From positions 1 to 10,879 of the forward strand of contig JAJYVN010000084.1 in the NCBI GenBank assembly GCA_021791995.1: DNA of 10,879 nucleotides, read 5' to 3'. Under the pieces are notes generated by a model. It ran no database searches. It had not been told where the DNA came from and saw only the letters and a program-made list of their open reading frames with translations. The stretch comes from Bacillota bacterium (GTDB lineage Bacteria > Bacillota > Sulfobacillia > RBS10-35 > JAJYVN01). Below are positions 5,938 to 10,879 of this stretch, one piece after another (the stretch's first letter is position 1; every line of letters starts with the position of its first letter). A program made the translations under genes and the position numbers.

Positions 5938-6288
5938 TCAGGAACCCTCCTGCTTTAACAGGTCCATTGCGCGCATGGAGATGGCGGTCATCTCATCGAG
6001 GATGGCCTGCAGGGCCTTGCGGTTGGCCGCGCACTCCATGTAGACCGGCGCGTGCTGTGGACTGAGCCGGACACTCACCGTCTTGCCCCCGACCTTCCGC
6101 GTCCACAGGTAGTAGGGGCCGTGGAGCCGAGGCGGGTCGGCGTGGCAACGGCAGTTGGGCTTGCCGCAGGCCTCGTACACTTCCAGCACGGTCCCCACAC
6201 AGATGAACCCGATCTCCGCCAACCGCCGCTTCAGCCCTTCATAGGTCGTCCGGCACTGGTCCAACTCATCAGTCAAGTTGCGGCGCAC
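5938..6288 (-). CDS. DUF6788-like small protein encoded within the IS
   Basis: Read from GTG at 6288, with GGAGG six bases upstream on that strand, the protein is 116 residues; a longer in-frame extension upstream is antisense to the transposase and unlikely. An N-terminal helical part (about 5-27, LTDELDQCRTTYEGLKRRLAEIG in pieces) is followed by a compact core. That core has C41-G-K-P-N-C46-R-C48-H49, then HGPYYLWTRKVGGKTVS and a Lys/Arg and Leu-rich helical tail (88-113). The Cys/His cluster suggests metal binding and the HGPYY...R.vgGKT strand is typical of the DUF6788 group, which I know as small proteins often found beside transposases. It is transcribed away from the transposase. Its role in transposition (accessory, regulator or passenger) is unknown. 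Stop TGA is at 5938-5940. Confidence 0.75.
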   Translation of the reverse strand: MRRNLTDELDQCRTTYEGLKRRLAEIGFICVGTVLEVYEACGKPNCRCHADPPRLHGPYYLWTRKVGGKTVSVRLSPQHAPVYMECAANRKALQAILDEMTAISMRAMDLLKQEGS

Positions 6289-6309
6289 TCCTTGCCTCCG
6301 GTGAGGTCT

Positions 6310-6326
6310 AGGAGTCGTATACTCCT
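6310..6326. repeat. Inverted repeat in the divergent intergenic region of the IS
   Basis: AGGAGT (6310-6315) and ACTCCT (6321-6326) flank CGTAT. It lies between the divergent DUF6788-like gene and the transposase, in the place where shared control of the two could act. No clear promoter hexamers were recognised. Confidence 0.4.
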
Positions 6327-6358
6327 GGACCGCGGCTCTGCAAGAGGGGGTCGCTGCC

Positions 6359-8046
6359 ATCGCCGAGAGCACGTCCCTGAAGCTCGTCTCGCACTGGATC
6401 GGCGGTCTGCCGCTCGTCAACCACGTCTTGCAACGCCTGCGCCTCGTCGACTTGTTGGAACAGCAGGTGGCGACCGACCCCCGCGATGTCGTCTCCTCGG
6501 CGCACACCCTCGCCGTCCTCGTCCGCAACTTGGTGTTGGATCATCAGGCCCTGCCCAGGGGGACTGGGTGCGCCGCTGCGAACCCAAGCTGCTCGGTCTC
6601 AGCCCCGCGGCCGCGGCCAGCTTCAACGACGACCGCGCCGATCGCGCCTTGGACCGCCTCTTTGATGCCGACCGGGCTTCACTGCTGACCGAGCTCGTGC
6701 TCCGCGCCATCCGGGAGTTTGAAGTGCAGATGGCCGAGTTGCACAACGACTCGACCAGTATCACCTTCACCGGCCGCTATCGGCGGGCCGTGGGGCGCCT
6801 AGTGCGCGGCCGGCGCACCTTCCGCATCACCCACGGGTTCAACAAGGACCACCGCCCCGACTTGAAGCAACTGGTCTGGCAGCTCACGGTCAGCGCCGAC
6901 GGTGCGGTCCCCGTGCACTACCGTCTCTGGGACGGCAATACCGGCGACGTGAGCACGCACCAGGACACCTGGCAGGCACTCCGCGAGATCGTCGGCACCA
7001 GCAATTTCCTGTATGTCGCGGATTCGAAGCTCTGCGATGGCGAGATGCTGCAGTACATCGACGGCCAAGGTGGGCGCTTCCTGACCATCCTCCTGCGCAC
7101 CCGCGGGGAGGACAAATGGTTCCGGTGGCAGTGGTTGCTGAGCCATGAGCCGGCCTGGCAGGAGGTTTCTCGGGGTCCCCATCCGCGCGACGCCAATGCT
7201 CCCCCGAACATCTGGCGCGGTGTCGAGGCCCCGCAGCCGTCCGCCGAAGGCTACCGCATCGTCTGGGTGTGGAACTCCCTGAAGGCCGTCGAGGACAGCG
7301 CGTCGCGCGAGCGCTGCATCCAGAAAGCCGTCACCCGCTTGGAACGCCTGCAGGCGCACCTCGCCGGACCCCGCTGCCGGCTTAAGAACCGCAAGGCGTT
7401 GGACAAGGCCTTGGAAGCCACGCTCGGCGAACGCGCCCCACGCTGGCTCCGGGTGGAAGTGGAGACGGTCCGGCAGGAGCAGTATCGCAAGGCGGGTCCG
7501 GGCCGGCCGGGCCCCAACAGCCGCTATGTCCGCGTCGTGAAGGAGCGCTGGCACCTACGCTGGGTGGTGGATGTGGAGGCCGTGCAGACCGATGCGCGCA
7601 GCGACGGCATGTTTCCGCTGATTACCAATGATCGGAACCTCTCGCTCGCCGAGGTGCTCGCCAAGTACAAGTATCAACCTTACCTGGAGAAGCGCCACGA
7701 ACAGGCCAAGACCGTGCAGAGGGTTGCACCCGTCTATCTCAAGAACGAAGCGCGCGTCGAGGCCGTACTATTCCTGCACTTTGTGGCTGTGCTCGTGAAC
7801 GCGTTGCTGGAACGCGCCCTCCGCCTCGGCATGCGCCATCGCCGACGCGCGCACGTCCCCGTCTATCCGGAGGCGCGCCCCTGCACCGCGCCCACCTCCG
7901 AGCGCATCTTCGCGCTCTTCGCCGACCTCCAACGCCACCACCTCTACGAGGACAGTCGGCTGCGCCAGACCTTCGGGCCTGAGCTCACGTCAGTGCACCA
8001 GGAGGTGCTCGACCTGCTCGGAGTCGGCTTGATCCTGCCAAGCTAG
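6359..8046 (+). pseudogene. IS1634-type DDE transposase, frame broken near 6560
   Basis: Two frames together make one transposase of about 562 residues. The N-terminal part (6359 to about 6560, third-frame reading with 6359 as codon position 1) gives STSLKLVSHWIGGLPLVNHV and LEQQVATDPRD...LAVLVRNLVLDHQAL, typical of the N-terminal domain of this family. The rest (about 6559-8046, one base back) reads GDWVRRCEPKLLGLSP and then the catalytic domain. The likely catalytic acids are Asp at 6748-6750 (HNDSTSITFTG), Asp at 7021-7023 (YVADSKL) and a Glu near 7687-7689 (YLEKRHEQAK). The switch lies at CCCAGGGGGAC (6554-6564) and needs a -1 move. No ATG, GTG or TTG opens the first frame before 6428. 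An ATC at 6359 sits eight bases after GAGGGGG and may be a mutated or non-standard start. The switch could be a mutation, a programmed slip or a base error. Confidence 0.72.
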
Positions 8047-8057
8047 CCGATCGCGGT

Positions 8058-8104
8058 CCGGCGAAATTCGACAGAAATTGAACCCCAGATGCGCGGAATG
8101 TAGG
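8058..8104 (-). repeat. Right terminal inverted repeat of the IS
   Basis: Complement of the left end: the outermost 19 bases are identical to the left repeat and the inner 21-base block matches at 18 positions. It begins 11 bases after the transposase stop codon (8044-8046). Confidence 0.88.
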
Positions 8105-8110
8105 TTAATA
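8105..8110 (+). repeat. Right copy of IS target-site duplication (TTAATA)
   Basis: TTAATA immediately follows the right inverted repeat and equals 5863-5868. Confidence 0.85.
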
Positions 8111-8844
8111 GGCATCTCGGCGCACCTGTGTCACCGCAGTGGATGTCGCAGGATGCAAGCGCCCCCCTCGGCATCTGGGTGGGCATGTCCGCACCGTTCT
8201 TGCACGCCCAGACCGGTCGGTAAGGCATGCTCCCGCACCGACCTGCCCCTACCATGGGCGGTATCGCTGCGGCGTCCATCTTTCCCGCACACATGGGACC
8301 ATCATGTTGAGCTCGGTATGGTTACTGCCAGGGTGTCTCTCCATGCGAACCACGTCAGTCAAGGAGCGCCTGGCATCATGCGACCGCAGAAGCGTGTCCG
8401 GGCGAGGCGGTGCTTCGGCTTCGGTTGGGCTCCTGTATCACGGACAGCAGCCCCGTCTACGGTGTGATGCGAATGGACATCGTTCGTGCCAGGCTGTCTT
8501 CTTCGCCCAACCATGTGTTTTACGCCCAGGAGAGACGATTGTGGGTGCGACAACACACGACAATGCAGTATACTCCTGACAGTACCATTTGGTATGGTGC
8601 CCGATGTATCGGTGGAAGGTGTTCATAGATGGTGTGGATCTTCGTGGGAAGGATATCCTCTGCGAGACTTGGAGCGAGCAGCAAGCCCATTGGGATCAAG
8701 TGCAAGGTCATGCCCGGCCACGCGCACGGATTGGTCGGAGTGGACTCACACTTCGGGATCCATCGGTGGGTGCGGCTAGGTGAGGAACGCTCCTCGTGTT
8801 TGCGCAGGCAGAAGTCCCCGGAGCTACGTAGCCATCTGCCGACG
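8111..8844. other. About 730 bp without a recognisable gene, between the IS and the IS607-type element
   Basis: Open frames of 60-145 codons are present in several frames, but none has a known motif, and their stop-free overlap in many frames is what GC-rich non-coding DNA gives. A TATACT near 8570-8575, followed by the small inverted repeat TACCA-tt-TGGTA, could be a -10 region. It precedes an 82-codon ATG frame at 8629 (MVWIFVGRISSARLG) and a 145-codon minus-strand frame; I recognise neither. The region may be the natural flank of the permease gene before the IS inserted, or decayed mobile DNA belonging to the next element's left side. Confidence 0.4.
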
Positions 8845-8886
8845 TTGACATATGGCCTTGACATGGCCCGCCCCTGATCGGATGAT
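8845..8886 (+). promoter_or_regulatory. Likely promoter of the IS607-type operon, leaderless
   Basis: TTGACA at 8858-8863 is a perfect -35 hexamer. Seventeen bases later GATGAT (8881-8886) matches the -10 consensus at four of six positions. Transcription would begin at about 8893, the A of the recombinase ATG, and no ribosome binding site precedes that ATG. A second TTGACA at 8845-8850 belongs to a near-direct repeat, TTGACATATGGCC followed by TTGACATGGCC, which may instead be a protein binding site at the element's left end. Confidence 0.55.
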
Positions 8887-8892
8887 GCTGGT

Positions 8893-9534
8893 ATGGCAGG
8901 GGAACGGGTGCTCTCGACGGGGCAGGCGGCGAAGCGACTCGGCGTCTCGGTCCGCACGATCTACCGCTGGGAGGCGGTCGGGCGGCTGGTGCCAACCGCG
9001 CGCCTGCAGAGCGGGCAGCGCCGGTTCTCGTCGCGGGATATTGATGCCCTGCTGCGGTCGAGGTCCGGTGGCAAGGAACGCTGTGGTGTCTACGCTCGGG
9101 TTTTCTCCGAGAAGCAGGCAGAGGCGGGCAACCTGCAGCGGCAGAAGGATCGCTTGGTGGCGGCGGCAACGGATCGCGGCTATGAGATTACGGCTACGGT
9201 GGCCGAGCGGGCTTCTGGCTTGAATGAGAAGCGCCGGGGGCTTCGCCGCCTGTTTCGGATGGCCGCCGACGGCGAAATCGATGTGGTGCTGGTCGAGTTC
9301 AAGGACCGGCTGGCCCGCTTCGGGTTTGGGTATGTCGTGGAGGCGTTCTCGGCCCACGGCGTTCGGGTTGAGGTGCTGGAGGGCCCTGTGGCGGTGGACG
9401 CGGCCCAGGAGTTGGTGGCCGATATGCGGACCATCGTGACCTGGTTTGCCGCTCGGCTGTATGGAAGCCGGTCGCAGCAGTTCCGGCGGAAGGTCAAAGA
9501 GGCGGCAAAGGAGGTGGAGGGACTTGTCGACTGA
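8893..9534 (+). CDS. tnpA: IS607-type serine recombinase (TnpA) with altered catalytic serine
   Basis: A 213-residue protein with the two-domain order of IS607 TnpA. Residues 7-52 form a MerR-type helix-turn-helix (LSTGQAAKRLGVSVRTIYRW, then GQRRFSSRDIDALL). The resolvase catalytic domain starts at about 64 (CGVYARV) and continues with NLQRQKDRL, DVVLVEFKDRLARFGF and RTIVTWFAARLYGSRS. The arginines of the DRLAR motif (R139, R142) and R69 are present. The nucleophilic serine, normally YARV-S-S-x-KQ, is here Phe71 (YARVFSEKQ, codon TTC at 9103-9105); only the following Ser72 remains. The protein is otherwise full length. Unless Ser72 can substitute, it should bind DNA but not cut it. The frame overlaps tnpB by 11 bases. 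Confidence 0.92.
   Translation: MAGERVLSTGQAAKRLGVSVRTIYRWEAVGRLVPTARLQSGQRRFSSRDIDALLRSRSGGKERCGVYARVFSEKQAEAGNLQRQKDRLVAAATDRGYEITATVAERASGLNEKRRGLRRLFRMAADGEIDVVLVEFKDRLARFGFGYVVEAFSAHGVRVEVLEGPVAVDAAQELVADMRTIVTWFAARLYGSRSQQFRRKVKEAAKEVEGLVD
9507..9515 (+). promoter_or_regulatory. Strong ribosome binding site for tnpB inside the tnpA end
   Basis: AAAGGAGGT is an almost full anti-Shine-Dalgarno match, eight bases before TTG 9524. It fixes the tnpB start, which lies before the tnpA stop, so translation of the two genes is coupled. Confidence 0.75.
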
Positions 9535-10879
9535 GCAGCGGTGCGTGCCGGATGTGCGCACGGTGTGTATACGGATTTCCCCCTCCACCAACCCCGGCAA
9601 GATCACGGCCCTGGAGGCCACGACCGCCGTATGGGATCCTGCCGTCGCCTTTTATACGGAGTTGTTTCTGGATCATCCCGGCGTGTTCGAGGCCCACAAG
9701 CCCCGCTTGGTGCGGAGGGGGCCTGATGCGGGAACAACCAAAGAAGTTACTTGGACTGCTGCGGATCGGCTAACGTGGGCGGAGTCCGTGACGGTAGCGA
9801 CCCCAGCGCATCCGAACATCGCCCCAGATCGGGACTTCGAGGTGATCTGCCCTGGGTGCCCCACGGACCTGCGGCGATTCATGCAGCCTCCGGCGCCGTG
9901 CAGGCATACTGGAGTAACCTGCGGCGTTGGGAGAAGGCAGGCCCCAAGCACCGGGGGCGGCAGCCGAAGGCGCCTCACCCACACCTCCACCGGATGGCCT
10001 ACGGGCAAATGGCCGAGGTCCACCGGGGAGACGCTCGCCGGGGTTTTGTGCGCCTGAAGGTCAAGGATGGGGCCCGATGGGAATGGGCCAACATCCCCGT
10101 GGAGGCCCCTTCCTACCTGGACGGCATGCGGCAGGAATCCGACCGAGAGCGGGGACGGATCGCCGCCGCACGCGCCGAGCAGAAGCAGAAGATGGCCGTG
10201 GCCGGCCGGAAGGAACGCACCGACGCAGAGCGGCAGGCCGTACGCCCGGCGCCTGGGGTCTGGGTGGCCGAATGCCCCACGATCATCCACAAGCGGGATG
10301 GCCGGTGGCTCCACCTACCGTTCGAGAAGCGCACACCCATCGCAGGCAAGGCCGAGGACCGCCGCTTGGCCGAGCCAGACCGGAAGGTCGGCACCATCGA
10401 CCGCAACGGGGACAGCGGTGCTGTGGCTGCATGGGAGGGGCCGCACGGCTGAGGCATCCGTACCGTCTGGCACGCCAGGGAGAATGCCAAGTGCGAGAAG
10501 GTGCTGCAGAAGGTCGCGCGGAGGCAGCGGCGGAGCGGGCGGACGGTCCAAGGGGAGAGGAGCAACACTGGTCTCTGGCGATCCATCGCCGCCCTGGATG
10601 CGGCGGTGGCCGGGCGGGTGGCAGTAACCATCGTTGCTTGGGCGGTCGCCACCGGGCTTCGGGTTCGGGTGTTCGAGCACCTGCGGCCGCACCGTCTCGA
10701 GCGTGGCATCTCGGGGAGTGGGCGGGCGAATCGCAAGCGATCCTACTGGTTGCGCGGCAAGGTGCTGGCGCATGTGCGGCACCTTGCCTTGTGTCATGGC
10801 ATCCCCGTCGTCGAACGGAGCCGTGCCTGGACCAGTGCCGCCTGCCCGCACGGTAGCCATCTCGGCGAGAGGTTCTCGC
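9524..10879 (+). pseudogene. tnpB: Broken IS607-type tnpB (RNA-guided nuclease family), runs off the window
   Basis: From TTG 9524 the frame gives VRTVCIRISPSTNPGKITAL, the first strand and helix expected of a TnpB N-terminus, to about PNIAPDRDFEVICPG. Homology then continues one base back (AAIHAASGAVQAYWSNLRRW), so a frameshift lies between about 9830 and 9876, perhaps a small loss in the GCGGCG run at 9871-9876. The second frame carries the central domain and RuvC motif I, VGTIDRNGDSG, with the Asp at 10399-10401. It stops at TGA 10450-10452. Reading past that TGA restores the family sequence GIRTVWHARENAK and LQKVARRQRRSGRTVQGERS. RuvC motif II follows as VFEHLRP with Glu at 10675-10677, then the beginning of the zinc-ribbon region TSAACPHG. 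TnpB proteins are RuvC nucleases guided by the element's own 3' RNA. Two lesions make this copy a pseudogene; the third RuvC acid and the guide-RNA end lie outside. Confidence 0.85.

Larger units (their letters stand above)
5869..8104 (+). mobile_element. Complete 2236-bp insertion sequence, IS1634-like, with DUF6788 gene
   Basis: The two ends carry inverted repeats. The outer 19 bp, CCTACATTCCGCGCATCTG, are identical (5869-5887 and complement of 8086-8104). After 7 unmatched bases a second block of 21 bp matches at 18 positions (5895-5915 and complement of 8058-8078), at the same distance from each end. Both sides are flanked by TTAATA. Inside are two divergent genes: a small DUF6788-type protein (minus) and a DDE transposase (plus), separated by a short inverted repeat AGGAGT-cgtat-ACTCCT (6310-6326). 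Removing the element and one duplication rebuilds a continuous permease stop and downstream sequence. The IS1634 assignment comes from transposase features; boundaries are direct observation. Confidence 0.9.

Noticed and set aside
6289..6528. N-terminal extension of the DUF6788-like minus-strand gene to 6528
   Set aside because: It overlaps the transposase N-terminal coding region in antisense and is Arg/Thr-rich without family similarity; GTG at 6288 has a good ribosome site.
6052..6540. Long open extension in front of the transposase C-terminal frame, giving a 664-codon frame
   Set aside because: It is antisense to the DUF6788-like gene and its residues do not resemble a transposase; the real N-terminal part is in another frame.
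8824..9621. 265-codon minus-strand frame across the recombinase gene
   Set aside because: Antisense shadow of the clearly recognised recombinase and tnpB start.
1..10879. CRISPR array, tRNA, rRNA, or toxin-antitoxin/defence cassette
   Set aside because: No regularly spaced repeats, cloverleaf or rRNA-like sequence, and no paired small genes of such type were seen.

Overview
The window looks like chromosomal DNA from a GC-rich, Gram-negative bacterium. The gene set (groEL tail, heme O synthase, a lipoprotein with a classical lipobox, a decayed sulfide:quinone-oxidoreductase-like gene, a TauE/SafE permease, an IS1634-like insertion sequence and an IS607-type element) would fit an acidophilic or sulfur-oxidising chemolithotroph such as the Acidithiobacillus group. 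That placement is inference from gene content, not proof.

Layout. Positions 1-84 hold the last codons of a groEL-like chaperonin, followed by a near-perfect hairpin terminator (106-142). Next comes a respiratory-biogenesis pair: heme O synthase (289-1224) and a DUF420 membrane protein (1235-1699). A TATAAT box then precedes a lipoprotein with a Ser/Ala linker and the 'secreted repeat' (Lipoprotein_15) domain (1750-2316). Positions 2317-2856 have no recognisable gene. Two gene remnants lie back to back: a minus-strand C-terminus of a membrane protein (2857-3054, perhaps a quinol-oxidase subunit) and a plus-strand C-terminal half of an SQR-like flavoprotein (3053-~3580). Both lose homology at about 3050, as if one deletion removed the 5' halves of a divergent gene pair. 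A four-helix membrane protein follows (3862-4344), then a hairpin (4377-4411), then a translationally coupled FmdE/zinc-finger gene (4449-5120) and TauE/SafE permease (5117-5866).

Mobile part. A complete 2236-bp insertion sequence (5869-8104) sits at the stop codon of the permease gene. It has a bipartite inverted repeat and a 6-bp TTAATA target duplication. It encodes a DUF6788-type small protein on the minus strand and a DDE transposase of IS1634 type on the plus strand. The transposase reading frame is broken at a G5 run and has no ordinary start codon. After a 790-bp stretch with no recognisable gene comes an IS607-type element. Its serine recombinase (8893-9534) has Phe where the nucleophilic Ser should be. 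Its overlapping tnpB (from 9524, running off the window) carries a frameshift and an in-frame TGA. Both mobile elements therefore look disabled by point lesions.

I found no CRISPR array, tRNA, rRNA or clear new defence system. The most notable points are the catalytic Ser-to-Phe change in the IS607 recombinase, the likely leaderless promoter in front of it, the DUF6788/transposase pairing in a precisely delimited IS, and the head-to-head remnants of probable sulfide-oxidation and respiration genes.
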